Source of the DNA: Dimorphilus gyrociliatus
Lineage: Eukaryota; Annelida; Polychaeta; Dinophilidae
Direction: 5' to 3'
NCBI GenBank assembly: GCA_904063045.1
Contig: CAJFCJ010000019.1
Coordinates: forward strand, 2,610,684 to 2,674,683
Length of the DNA stretch: 64,000 nucleotides
Position numbers and translations under genes: made by a program. How positions within the stretch are numbered: position 1 is the first letter of the stretch; the number at the start of each line of letters is the position of its first letter. This document shows positions 13,094-26,122 of the stretch, piece after piece. Under the pieces are notes generated by a model. The model did not search any database, was not told the DNA's origin, and saw nothing but the letters and a program-made list of their open reading frames with translations.

Positions 13094-13930
13094 TTTCTGT
13101 ATATATGCGAATCAATGCAAGCAATTTTGCAAATCTAAACAGACTATGAGAAATCTTCTAGTCCTTATTGCAGATTATTTTCCAGTTATATTCATGGATA
13201 CTTTCCTGTTATGAATCGATTTTGAAAATAGCCGTTAAAAGGGTTATTTTCCGAGAATATTTTCGGGATAATCCTATCATTCAGAAAAAAAATACATGTA
13301 TAGTGTAGGAGACGTTACGTCTACAGATGGCGTCTCGGAACTGAAAAGTTATTGATTTCCTTTACAGCGTCAAATGAATATGTAAACGCGGCATTATTTC
13401 ACGTTATTCGAAACGAGAGTTCATATAGATTCTCTCAATAGATTCTAAATATGGGCGGATTGTTCTTTTTATGTAAGAGGCTTATAATAGTAAAGTGTGA
13501 ATGAAATGAATGAAATTATCATGACAATTCGTTACCGTATAAATTCTTTTTAACTACATCCCCTGGCTTTATACTGTATATTATTTGAGATAGTATTGCC
13601 ATCTACTGTTAAATTGACTATTAATAACCGTAAAACACTGCTAATTGGTAGGTGAAGACGAGAAGGTTTTTTGTGAGACGTAATTACTAAAGCGAATATA
13701 CACATATAACTATATGTATTTATAGAAGGCAACAGTTTTTTTTTTGTTCAAAGAACTCGAACATTCGTTAGTCAAGTTGGCTATTCTTATTACCTATACA
13801 GACTACCAAAATAAATAATTTATCCCAAAAAGAAAGCTTATACAATGCAGTAAATCGCCCCATTTTCATCATGCATAGCTAAAAAGGAAAATACAAATAT
13901 AGAAGACGGAAAAGAGTAAAAATAAAGACG

Positions 13931-14785
13931 TCAGTCAATTTCCATTAGATGATGCCATTGGATCACTTCGACACCGGGATATTGTAAAATCCTGTTCCAT
14001 TGCTCGAATTCACTTTCCTCTGTCGCGTTTCGACCTAACCTAACTTGACCCCGGGGATCGTCGCTTCTCAGCCTCATCTGAGCATAAACAGTAACGTAGA
14101 GCGTCGTTTCGTTTAAGTCGTCGATTTTTGGTGAGATAGGAAGAGAGAAAAATTGCTTATAAGCCGGATGCGTGGATTTTTTGATAGTTTCCGTTTCGAA
14201 TTTTGACATTTTTTTGTTAGCTTGCTTCAATTCAACTCTCACATAACTATCTTGAATAAAGAGAAATATCAGGGTTTAATGCACATTAATTTCCATACGT
14301 TTGCATATATTACTGATGGGATTTTCGGTGATTATACAATTTATAAGGAGATATTTAATTTATATCTTTATAGTAGACCATAGATTTATATTATAAACTG
14401 TATTTAATACGTAATGAAGTCAGTTTACATATATCTTTTACAGATGCCTATTTTTCTTTTGTAAAAGGATGGATAAATACATCTCAATGTGTTTAGGCGT
14501 ATGAATTTTGTATAAACTTATAATTGTATGAGGATATTTTTTTACATAAGGTAGAAGGGTTTTAAGAGAACAAATGCAGCTATTATTATGAATAAAAGTG
14601 AAAGGGAGGGGGGGGGGAGGAAATTATGATTAATGATAGATAATTACCTGGTGCCCTTCCTAGTTGTTTGCGTAAATCGTTAGCCCGTAGAACACCAACT
14701 GATAAAGTTTCATTCTTTGGTTCAAATTGAACGCTTAATTGTAGCATGCCAAGTTCCTAAAACGGTTAAAAAGGAGATAGTATAT

Positions 14786-14822
<37 letters not shown>

Positions 14823-16032
14823 TAATATATATATATGTACATATATCTACAGTAAATATATACACTGTATATATATATATATATATATGATAAATTTTGA
14901 TGATGATGCAGGTGGTATATCTATTTTCATAATGATCTGCGTGAGATGAAAAATGCCTCTATTTCTCTTATAAAAATGACACATTAATCATGTATAATAT
15001 TTTAGCGTTGTATAATTTTGCAATTTGATAGAAAAAATGAAAGAAAGAAAGTGAAGGAAGGAAAAAAATAAGAACCGCTTTATCGATCTCCCGCCATTCC
15101 CGAATCTCCTTCACTAAATCCTGTTTCGAATTAAATTCAACTGTTACTTCACCCAATTTTTCTTCTCGTTTCAAATTTGCAGATTTGTGAAAGATTTTCA
15201 TCACTAATCTCGTTTCCGATAGCTTATTTGGCGGAAGTGTTTCGAAGAAGAATGTCTCATTGAAAACTGGATTATTAGTTCGTTTATGAATGATAGACGT
15301 CTGCTTTTGTACTTTAGTCGGCATTAGCATTACTTTAACGAAGGGATTAAGTGTCTCTTCCGGATCTGTTGATCGCAGATTCTCAGCTTTGAGAAGCGTC
15401 AATTTCAATCTCTCCGTTTTCTTGCAATATTGAAGGGCATATTTAAGTTCACCAAATTCTGAGTTTGGTTTACATATTTTTAATTTCTCCAAGTCAGCAT
15501 CTTCAACTCGAGGGAGTGACGAACGTCGTCTATTATAGGCTCTGTTTGACCTTTCGGTAGCTGCACGTTCTGACGAGTACTGCTCGCTTCCACTTTGAAG
15601 AGGCACCCCAAGGGGAGCAACTACTGAAGGAACCTTACGCCTCTTGCTGCTGGCCCTCCTTGTCAAACGGCAGCTAGTGGTCTCCGATTGTTTGTCGTCA
15701 TCATTCCATGAATGACTTCTATGCTTTGGAATATGAGAACTGCGGAAATCCTCTCCAGGTAACGATTTACTCCTCTGGAAAGTAGTAGAGCTTGGCAATA
15801 AAAGGCTCGGCGATGGACAAACAGGAGAATGTCTAGGAGAGGGTCCACTTGATAAACTATTTGAATCGTCATCGTTATTGTGGCTACTTGGAATGTAAAA
15901 CGTTGGTATTGTATTCGGTGTGACGATGTTTAAATGAGTTTTTCTTTCCTTATCCAAAGATTGTAACTGATTTTCCAATTCGCCTTTAACGTTTCTACAT
16001 CTGGTCACTAACCAATCCTTTATTGAATCCAT
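13931..16032 (-). CDS. Synaptotagmin-like protein with two C2 domains and no membrane segment
   Basis: Exons 16032-15076, 14756-14648 and 14250-13931 sum to 462 codons in phase. The first 180 or so residues are charged and Ser-rich with no membrane helix. A first C2 domain follows (about residues 190-320, with ELKYALQYCKKTERLKLTLL and NPVFNETFFFE), then a second (about 322-461) ending in the synaptotagmin-type QWNRILQ...WHHL tail. The calcium-binding aspartates of a typical C2 are missing: the SDPYVKV position reads LNPFVKV in C2A, and the second acidic loop is absent. Calcium-independent membrane or protein binding is therefore expected. The ending resembles synaptotagmin 12/14/16-type proteins, but orthology is not settled. 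The unusual length of the N-terminal exon may hide a disordered regulatory region. Confidence 0.85.
14785..14890. repeat. TA microsatellite within a C2-gene intron or flank
   Basis: More than 15 uninterrupted AT units, then a second block containing ACTGTATATATATA. It sits between the first and second exons of the C2-domain gene. Confidence 0.9.
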
Positions 16033-16084
16033 AAGTATTTAACATACGGCATTTGTTAGTGTGAACATTTAGAAGCAGTGTGTT

Positions 16085-16410
16085 TATTACTATTATTTAG
16101 TCAGAAAATACAATATACATATACTTGTAAATATATACTGTCTATTTATTTATATAGCTATATATTTACACACGATTATATATACTGTATATATATATTA
16201 AATATAAATATGTATATATATATGTATTTATATGTAGTTATACATATATATATTTATTTATTTTATGTATAAATTCACATTCACATACATTAACACGTAC
16301 AGATAAAAATAAATAACATATATATAAATATAGATACTGTATATATATATATATATGTAGATTGTACAATATATGTTCGTATATACAGTATAGATATGTA
16401 TAAATATATC
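16085..16410. repeat. TA-rich array with ACTGTATATA units
   Basis: Low-complexity TATATA sequence immediately upstream of the two-C2-domain gene, containing several ACTGTATATATATA units and one TATACAGTATAG in the opposite orientation. Confidence 0.85.
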
Positions 16411-17954
16411 CGTATATTTGCCGCTTCAAAGTACAAAACAAGTCGGGATCATCCAAGCCTGCGTCGAATACGCAATAAAGCAACCGCCTAGTGCCCGCTG
16501 ATAAAGTAACGCCGTCCTTCGACCGATTTAGACGCCGCCCGCGACAAATAGAGTCGTATAAAGATTGCGGCAGTGCGCCGGCAAACTCGTTAATAAATAG
16601 TTATTGTACGATTTCTTCTACTGCTCTTGTTAAAGAAGAAGTATCGAATACAAACGCACGTTTGCAAAAAAGAAAAAAAAATCAAGGGGATAATCACCCG
16701 AATTGAACATCTGGTATTTAGCTTAAAGTCTTTAACCTGATGAATAAGACAAATTCAATAAAAAGAAAGAAATATTTTTGTACTAGACTAAAAACAGTCT
16801 GAACTTTACTGATTATATTTAATTACGTATCAGTAGTTTACACCTACGATGGGATGTTTTATCAGAAAATTATACAGTTTACTCTTACTGTACAGTAATT
16901 TTTCTTAATTATTACTTTTTATGGCTAATAAATAATTTATGGCTTATATTTTTTCCATCTTGAAGAAAGGGTCTTAAGAACCAATTTTCGCTTCTTTTTA
17001 TAATTTCTAAACTTGACGTTTTCACGACGTTGAGAGATTAGCGTCTGTTCGTAATTAAAAGGCAAGATGGCGCTGTAAAACTTGTTGCTAACAGAAAGAA
17101 GAGTAATTTGTAATTTATTTCCTATTCTCCTGTCTTCCTTTTAATCGTTTTCTTCTATTACAAAGGCAGAAAATGTGAAAATTTAAAATACAATAAACAA
17201 AAAAAAAAAAGAAATTGGGTCAGCTCTCCCATAAGAATCCCTTAATAAACTATTGGTAAAATTTTAGTAGTTTCTTCCGATTGTCATGTTTTGTTATCTT
17301 TACTTATTGCTAATTCGATACGAGGATCAGTATTGGACGGGGGAAATTATAATGACGGTATTATTTTTCGTCTTGTAATACTCTCTCCACTCATATTTTC
17401 TTTACACAAAAGAACAGAAATGAATGATAAGTAATCGAAAATTACTAGTTTTTTTTAAATATGGTGGATTATGTAAATCGTGTTATTATTTAATGTATTT
17501 TCAGTTTATTAAGATATAATTAACATTTCTACATAAAAGCTCATCATTTCAAAGAAATGTTTATATTTCATAATATATAAAAAAAGATTAACATAAATTG
17601 ACTAATATTTAATATCTTGTTACTAAGATTTTCTTTTGAAAAGAATTGCAGAGATACAAATTTCAATTTCTTTTTATTTGAGCAAAATTTCCAGAGTTTT
17701 TAATAGAATATGGAAGAGAGAGAGAGAGAAAGAGAAAGATAGAGAGAGAAGATAATTAATAGAGATAGATAGGATTAATTGAGGTGGACAGACGAACATA
17801 AATAGAACGAAAGAAGAAAAAAACTCATAGAGGAACATACTCAAGAAATAAGGCTTAAGGAAAAAAAATTAAAAATCATGAATATTTCAGGGGCCGTATG
17901 GAATTTTGACGACAACAAATACAGGAAATTTTTTATTGTTGTCATACAACAATC
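16411..17954. other. Intergenic region without a supported gene
   Basis: No coding exon is supported. It contains a CG-richer patch near 16480-16600, which could be the upstream promoter of the C2-domain gene, an AAGATGGCGCT motif at 17064, and a GA tract near 17713-17750. Confidence 0.4.
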
Positions 17955-18319
17955 CTAGAAATTCATGATCCTGATTTCTTTCTGCTGTAGTATATTGAAA
18001 ACGGAATATTCGCACTTTTCGAAAATAGTTCCTCCTTTAAAGCAATCATTATAACAGAGAGCACTTATTCTTGCATTCAATATTTCCTTACATAAAACAC
18101 ATACTAAAGTGCAATACTTGTCTAATTTCATAACTGGAGACCTTCCTTGAGTCAATACTACCGAAATTATTATGCATAATGATAGAAATAGCCTGAAAAT
18201 ATAGAGAATAAACGTAAAAAAATTTACAAACTTTAAATATACAACAAACTAAAAAACTGTTACATTCATTTTGCAATAATTTTAATAATATAAAACAAAT
18301 TATAAGCAATTTACCTCAT
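17955..18319 (-). CDS. Eclosion-hormone-like secreted six-cysteine peptide precursor
   Basis: Two coding exons joined by a 122-bp intron: 18319-18315 (ATG plus two bases) and 18192-17955, total 81 codons. The donor is GTAAAT and the acceptor TTTTCAG. The product is 80 residues: a clear signal peptide (MRLFLSLCIIISVVLTQG) followed by a mature region with exactly six cysteines spaced C-x3-C-x2-C-x11-C-x3-C-x9-C. Insect eclosion hormones have C-x3-C-x2-C-x12-C-x3-C-x10-C, with a similar CK after the third cysteine and FKG after the fifth, so the match is close. There is no dibasic cleavage site after the signal peptide. In arthropods the hormone acts through a guanylyl cyclase receptor to trigger moulting. 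Related peptides are reported outside arthropods with less-known roles. The gene is easy to miss because the signal peptide is completed only after splicing. Another cysteine-rich neurohormone is the main alternative. Confidence 0.65.
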
Positions 18320-20958
18320 ACTCGACACGGCTTTTTTCAAAGTACCAAAGTACTTGTTGTCATTTATACTAATTTATATTTGTTTGCTGATTGGTTCAAA
18401 TATTATTTAAAATATGAAACCTAGTCAATTCATTCTGATTGACATGAAAAATTGGAGAGCTTTTGTTAAGGACACTTTTTTTAGTTTAGCATCATCAATA
18501 CTATTTTATAAGCAGTTTATTTAATTAAAACCTTTTTATAAAAACTTATTCAAAGCTCTACTTAAATTTTATATATTAGGTTAAATAATTAACTTTTTGC
18601 AACACATGAAACTAGATACTAATTGGTAATCGGTAGACAAGTAGTTAAATTGTATTGCCGATATCACGATGTCTACTTTGTTGTCCTTCCTCTTTAATTA
18701 ATCTTCTCTCTTTCTTTTGTCTACTATCTATTATTTTTTGTATCGAAATATTACTAATTTTTCGTGTAATTTTCTGTTTGGGTATACTATAATCATGTCT
18801 TTTTTAGATGATAACAAAACTTATATATAATAGCATTTAATATACATCAGGTATTATTATTCTCATGTCGTGTGCGTTACAATTTTCTTGTTTAAAACTT
18901 TCTCTTTCATAAGAATTGAGAGAAAAAATATTAATAAAGTCTAAGATTAGATAAATAGCAAAAAAAAACTGAATAATATAAATAAAGAAATCATAACATC
19001 GATAAATTATATCCTGAATTCTTTCACTATTGTAATATATTACTACAATAGGGAGACGAACAGCTTCTACATTGCATTACATTCATTGTCTATATTTAAA
19101 TACAAGAAAAAAAAGAAAACTACAATATAGTACAGCGAAAATAGAAAAAAATAGAAGAGAAATGACTATATCTTGACAAACAGGGAGATTTTTTTTAGGA
19201 GGTAGGGGATGAGGGGAACGGGTTATATTGATGAATCAAATTGTGTCCGTATTTTGTGTGAAAATTAAAAATCGATTTCCGAAGAGTGCTTTCTCACCCT
19301 TTTTTCCGTTTGTTATTCTTTTGGTTTTTAGTCTTGTCTTTTTTTTTTTTAGGCGTTTAGTAAATTAAATCAACTGCACTGATTGCTTAGCAAACAGCAA
19401 ATTAAATATATCTGCAATAGTCTTTTTGTTTTCCTAATTTATTATTCAATTTTAAGTTACCCTGTTTTAACCACTATTTACTTCCTTCTTTTCTCTCTTT
19501 CTCTCTCTCTCTCTTTTTTTATCCAAACCATATTTAAATAAGCTTATTTGCATATTGTTTTTTTGTCGCTAAATGTTGGAGTGGATTTATTATTAGAAAT
19601 CCGTTTCTTGTTAATTGTAATAGAATCTTTGCATTTAATAATTCCTTTAAGGTAATAATACGTATTTTGAATTTTGCTGTATTCTCTTTGATCAACTCTT
19701 TTGATATTAGAATAATAAGGAAAGTTTTTTTAGTTTGAATTAAGCTTCTATTGCTTTATACTCTTCTTTGAAAAGCTTTTCCTATTTGGGATTATAAGTA
19801 ATTACATTTTTTTTAGAGCTTAAACAAAGACATGTCATAAAGCAAGATTATAAATTGGTATAACACACGTAGCAATTCTAGTTTAATCGTATAGATGGCG
19901 TTCTCAGTATTCTCTCAATCACAACGTATTTACAATAGTCAAGTCAAGTCGGCGTAAATGCAGATAAACAGTATTGATATATTGATAAAAAATTTAATTT
20001 ACTCAAATTTACCAGTTTTGTCTTAACTTTACTTTTTCCTCTTCGTGAGAATTAATTACTTAAATAGGAAATAGAAAAGGAAAATAGGCTAAGGAGGTGA
20101 AAGAAACTGAAAAATTTAAAGGTCATAAACAAGACATCCCTTTTTTAAACACGGAATAATATTCAATTTTAAAAGACCATATGGTGGTTTTTTTCTTAAG
20201 TCAACTTATTGTAATCATTAATAAACAATATGAAATTTGTAACATTGATTAAAGGGTTTCAAAACTGATGTCTATTTTAATTAAGTCGACCGCCCTTAGA
20301 GGGAACGATATAATATTTGAATTATTAAATACTTTTAATAGTAATCAGACCATTCCCTTTAATAATTAAATCTAATTGAAATTTTTTCTAATTTAAGCTA
20401 AAAAAGCAACAACTACGTTAAACGTTCTCTTAAACTTTGAAAGAATTTGTAACAATAAGAAGAAGAAGAAGAAGAAAAAGAAAAGATAAAAATATACTTT
20501 CCCTTAAAAGTATTATTATTATTATTACTTTTTTAAAGTTTTTAATTCTTTAAAACTTTAATCTAATATGAAAGAAGAAAGGGAAAGAATTTAACAGTCA
20601 ATGATTTCAATGGTTCGATACGATTAAAATTTATCCGATTAGGAAAAAAAGAAGCAAGATGGAAACTATATGAAATACAACTTACTTTTGTTTTGGTATT
20701 CTAACAATTTATACGAAAATACGTACTATTTTTGCAATTCTATCCACTTTTTTTGTGTGGTTTAATGCTATGGAAAGTAGCATATATACGGTATTATAAT
20801 ATTGAGTTGTGCCAAAGCAAATGTAGGTTCCATGGTCAATCACAAAGGAATTTTTTGACACTTTTAACACTCTGGACAATATTCAAGTTTTTTTTTATAG
20901 CGTGTTCTTGGTTTTCCTGTAGAAAAATCGAAGATTTTAACGTTTTATCGGAAACTTA
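18320..20958. other. Intergenic region without a supported gene
   Basis: Very AT-rich with polypyrimidine and CT tracts (for example near 19495-19517) and an AGATGGCG motif at 19893. No open frame shows coding character. It must contain the promoter of the eclosion-hormone-like gene and, at the right end, that of the cyclase-family gene. Confidence 0.45.
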
Positions 20959-21859
20959 ATGATGATTTCGTCAATTATACAGTTAATTTTAGCTTTCCAA
21001 TCCTTTCATTTATTAAATGGACGAATTATTGATATGACTTATACTTTTAATTCGGATACATACTATTGGCCCGGTAGTAAGAATTTTAATAGAACTGTTA
21101 TATTCAAGGGCTCCACTGGAAAATTTTGGTAAATATTGTTTGCACAGTTTTAAATACTAATTAAATACTGTCAATCTGTTCAGGTATTACGCGAATGAAA
21201 TGGAGTTCGCGGAACATGGTGGAACACATTTGGATGCTCCCAGTCACTTTTATAAAGATAAGTGGAATGTTGACGATATACCTATCGAAAGGTTAATTGC
21301 ACCTGTGTACGTGATCGATATTAAATCAAAAGCGGAAAAAGATAGTTCGGCTTTATTAGAAACGGAGGATATTCAAGCTTTTGAGAAAAATAACAATGTG
21401 AAGATTGAAAGAAAATCAATTATCCTGATGAACTCCGGCTGGCAAGAACGATTGGGTAATAAAACGTTATATTTTGGCAATGATAAAAACAATGCGTCAG
21501 ACTTTCATTTCCCTGGATTTCATCCGGATGCTGCTGAATGGCTTATTAAAGAGCGAGATATTGTTGGAATTGGTGTTGATACCGCTTCAGTTGATCACGG
21601 CCCAAGTTCAGACTTTTTAACTCACGTTGCGATTTCTAAAGGAAATGTTTATGGCTTAGAAAATGTTGCAAATATGGACAAGATACCTAAAATGGGGGCA
21701 AAGTTGACGGTATTGCCAATGAAGATCGGAAAAGGGAGCGGTGGACCGGTTAGAATCCTCGCCGAATGGGATACGCAATCAGGCGGTGCAGATGCATTAA
21801 ATCCACTTTTTATGCTATCAAACCTTATCACAATATTTCTATTAGTTTTATTTCTTTAA
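20959..21859 (+). CDS. Secreted cyclase-family metal hydrolase (kynurenine formamidase/isatin hydrolase-like)
   Basis: Exons 20959-21128 and 21184-21859 join across a 55-bp intron to give 281 residues. The N-terminus is a signal peptide (MMISSIIQLILAFQSFHLLNG). The metal-binding motif of the cyclase fold, HGGTHLDAPSHF, lies near residues 70-82. A second conserved stretch, GVDTASVDHGPSSDF, follows near 190. These motifs belong to manganese-dependent hydrolases that open cyclic or amide substrates such as N-formylkynurenine or isatin; the substrate here is unknown. The last 18 or so residues are purely hydrophobic after a small-residue stretch (SGGADA), the arrangement of a GPI-anchor signal, so the enzyme is probably held on the cell surface. 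An in-frame second Met follows the first, and either could start translation. Confidence 0.88.
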
Positions 21860-24800
21860 ATGTATAAGATTATGTAAGCGTCCATGCGGAATAAGATCAA
21901 TGTACAGTAGTAGCAATGTATTTTTCTTTTATTGAAGCAATATAATAACGTTTAGCGATTTCTAAGTCGATTGGCGGGGAATTTTTTACAAACGTGACAA
22001 ACAAAGCAATATGATAACTCGCACGTGCGTTGGCCTCAATACTGGAAATCTATAATTATGGATACGACTATATATTCGGATGTAGGAGAGCTTTCTTACT
22101 CGTCTAGTGAGCCTGATTAGTAATAATTAGCTATGAAACGATACTCGTTTATCGCGCCTCGTTTGCTATCCGTTTCTATTTTTCTCCGTCGCTTTCATGT
22201 GTTTCATCCGTATCCCCGTATCGATCTCTTTCTTTATACGTACACGTTCTTTCCTCCTATACGCTTTCAATTATTCCTCCGTAGTGCTATTCACTTGTAT
22301 CCGTAACCTCCCAGCGAGTTCTTGTTGTATCACACAAAGTTAGACTCACCTACTAAAAGTAATATACAAAAACTGGAATTAATTATCTGATATTTCAATG
22401 ATGACAAGCACTTTCTCCTTATATAGCTGTTTGATCACGTTCCGAACGTCGACCCAAATACCTTTATAATAAAGTTTAGAAGTAGGCTTACTTCTGGTTT
22501 TTTCCATTTTCCCCTTTCCTTTTCGCAATTAACAATTTAATTTCCATTGTCCGATACTCTTCAATGAGAAGGAAATACTGTAAAGATAGAAAAAATGATT
22601 CTGCAAATTATGCAACCTAATTTATTTACTTTTATTATCTAAATTAGCTGAGAAATAAAACAAAGAGGAAATACTATACTAGTAAAAGCCTTAAGCAGTA
22701 TTTAAAGCAATCTAATATAGTTTCATTTATTATACAAATAATTAGAAACGGATTTTTTAAAAAGAAAACGTTAATTCAGCTAATTTTTTGGATTTTATCG
22801 TGAGCTTAATTACTGTAGACATAGAATCGATATATTGACAAGGCGCCAAGGTGTAAATGAGGCTACAAAGGCCAGATTCATCATTTTAGTAGGCGTGAGC
22901 CCTTAGGCTTCGTACAGGCACACTATTCTTGAAGCCATATGCATAACGCTTGTAGAAATAGTACTCAGGAATTGCCTCTTGATTTTACTAAGCTTTTCTA
23001 TTAAATTATCAGAGGGATTCACTGTCTGATAAACACGTTCTAAGCAAGAGGTGATTGATTAGAGAGGGGGGTTTGCGACAAATTATCATGCACTTAAGAA
23101 CTTGTCGGGTCTTTAGTATTTCATCCACTAACGAGTGAAGAATGTTATAGTCTTAAAGCTTCCGTAAAACTGCCTACTACAAGTCACTGAAAAGTCTTAA
23201 GCGATCGTTATTTTACTTTAACAACAAAAATAAAAGTAAATATAGGGAAAGTCAATAATAAGACTAGCCTTTTGGTAAGTGAAAATCTTAGGAATAAATA
23301 ATTAGAAGCTTCATAACTGTATTGTTAAATGAAAAGGCAGTAGTCAAAGCTAAGTACGATTAAAAAAGAATTGCAGCTGTTGCACGGTAAACGGCTCTTA
23401 CATACCTTTTATCTTAGTAAAAAAAAAAGACATTCAGAGTGACCTTGAAGAGCTATCGCCCACTCAAATCCTTACCCTGCTCCTTTTCTAACCATGACAA
23501 TATTTAGCAGTACCAACTCGACTTAATATCCGGTTTTTGTCACGATTAATCCCCGTTTACTGAGTTTAAAGAGAAAAAATTAATTTTACCCATCGCGAAT
23601 AGGTATGCCCAACGCCTTAGGAAAATGTTAAATAGGCAAAAGGGTGACGATAGGGAATAGACAATTGATAAGAGAAAATAGAAAGACAGTAAATACTTTT
23701 AATGAGGCGGGACGACATCCATTCTGTCAGCTAAAACGCCCATTCTCTTTTCGTTACTTAAACTATCTTCCTTTACTTTTTGACATTGAAAGACTGTTGA
23801 GACGATTGAAATTAGTGGACACAATGCCTGTACAAGGTTTCTCAATATTAAAATTTTCTCATCCAATTAACCATACAAAGAAAATTGCTATATTTTCTTT
23901 TTGATGGTTCTTTCTATGCTTCTTGTACATCCGGATCTTTATAAGTTTTTACTAACCTCTTTTTGGTTGATAAATGAAAGGAACAATAAAAGCAAAACCG
24001 TTTGGCATTGTGAAATTTTTCTCTTTGCACTTTTTAGCTTTGGGACTAGAAGTAAACATCGGTTTAATGTATAGCAGCCTGGATTCCATGACCCATTCTG
24101 ATACTTCTCAGTAAAATTATCCTACAGGACTACACGATTTTAATTAGGTAAAACCTGCATTGCAGTAACTGTATCTTTTTACCTGACACCTAGATAATAT
24201 TCATTACTAATATTAGACACCCTATCTTGTACACTCGATAGCGTCCAACCGTCTAATCTGGTTGAGTGATGTGTAAAGACGGATTGACGCTTAGACGCCG
24301 CTAATGCGTTTAGGCTCTTGGTCGTATGGAGGAAAGAATTCGTTATCATATACAACTTAAAAAAACAAAAGCCGTAATATCGAAAATAAACTCAAACAAA
24401 TGGCAGTTTAAAATGAAAGTTTAAAAGGAAGAGAAATGAATAAAAAAAAGCAATACAAAAGAAAAAAAGCTGCTAGTTCCTTTTTGTTTTGGTTTATTTA
24501 AGTCAATACTGAAGCGTCTCTGTATGTACTGTTTATAGACATTTGTCAATACATATTTTTTTTTTGTTTTTTTGTTTTTTTTTGCACAACTAGAGCAGAT
24601 TAACTTCGGATTATATTCTGGATTAAAAGTCTGTATATAGAAATAGATGAAAAAAATGGTAATCTATCAAATTATTACACGAAATGTTCAATAAATGTTT
24701 GAAATTATGAAGAAATGAATAGAAAGAAAAGCCTATAAACCATAAATGAAAGTTGTATATAACTTGTATCATTTATATTGTTTTTAAAAAAAAAAGGAAT

Positions 24801-26122
24801 ATTAGAAGATCGATTTTAATAGTAATCGTCATTATTTTTAAATATAGACATTAAATAATCTTACAGCGCAGAGATATGCAATTAAAAAAGGTAGAACGTC
24901 ATGTACGTCAATTTTTAACTATAGGCTTCTTTTTCCCTCTTCCTCTCTTTCTTTTTCATCCAATAGACAGTATAGCCGATGTATATGTTGCACAATAAAT
25001 TCATTAAACTATGTACATATAAAATAATACTAAGTACCGTACACTATAATGTATTGTGGTACGTATATTCTTTTTACACGTATAGACTACTGAGAATACA
25101 ATGAAACATAATGGAAATTCTTTTTTCATTTTCTGTAATCAATTATCTCGTTGATAAGATTATGAGAAATCTTTTAAATATTATACAATTGTAAACTTAT
25201 TATTTTAGTATTGATATTATCGCCCAACAGCAATTATAAAATTTTCCTCAAGAATCTTACTAAACACTTTCACACGCTACTATTATATTGCATTTTTATA
25301 CATTCGCATTTCGTCTAGAGAGCTTACTAGGCGTCGTTAGCGTCGACACAGTTTCTTTACCAAGCATTAGACATTTGGTATTCATCGGCAAAACGTATAT
25401 CTTTCTTACTGCCAGAGGATGAAAAGGTGCGTATATATAATCTTCTTTAGTTCTTAACGTATTAAGTTTAATTAGTAAGAACGTCTATGCTCTGCTTTTA
25501 GTTTATTAACTCTTAAAGGTTTACTTTAAAGAGAATCGAAAGATTATTAAATAAAGGTGACATACGCCGTAACTGAACAGAAAATAGCTGGTATCTATCA
25601 AAAGAAACTATATGGGTTTAGTTTTTAATAAAGGAAGTATTAAGAAATTATCTATTTCATACTTCTAATGTGTAAAAGAAGAAAAAGAAGGAGAAAAGAG
25701 ATAGATTATACAGTGATTATAGTTGTTAATTTTCGTAGTTTATTAGACGTCGCTTACATTCATTTTCGATATGCCTTTTAAAAAACGCTGTACAACAGAG
25801 CTTTTCCACTTAGCGTCTAGATTTTCAATCGTTTTATTAAAAGGGAAAAAAATCGAAGGTTTTTCTTTTCAGCATTCTACTACTTACGATCGGTGAAAAA
25901 TGGACGATTTTTTCTCTTTATTTCTTTATATATATATCTCTTTATATTTTGTATATATTGTATATATACTGTATATATTATATGGTTGCAATCTATTTGC
26001 TTATATAGTATGCCTACATCGCTTGCGTGTAACCAAAAACTGTTTCGACTATGTTTTGAAGCAGTGAGCGGAAAAGACTTGATCGTTTGATGTTTCTTTT
26101 TTTTATACAGACTGGTTCTCTG
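21860..26122. other. Long intergenic region without a supported gene
   Basis: About 4.2 kb with no convincing coding exon on either strand. The right end, near 25890-26110, must hold the promoter and 5' untranslated region of the RASD-like gene: an acceptor (TTTTTATACAG) at 26110 lies just before its start codon. Simple TA sequence occurs at about 25925-25980. Confidence 0.45.

Noticed and set aside
16078-16483. Overlapping Tyr/Ile-rich frames on both strands
   Set aside because: They translate TA simple repeats. The same type of frame occurs at 27261-28370 and 62175-62363, and none is coding.
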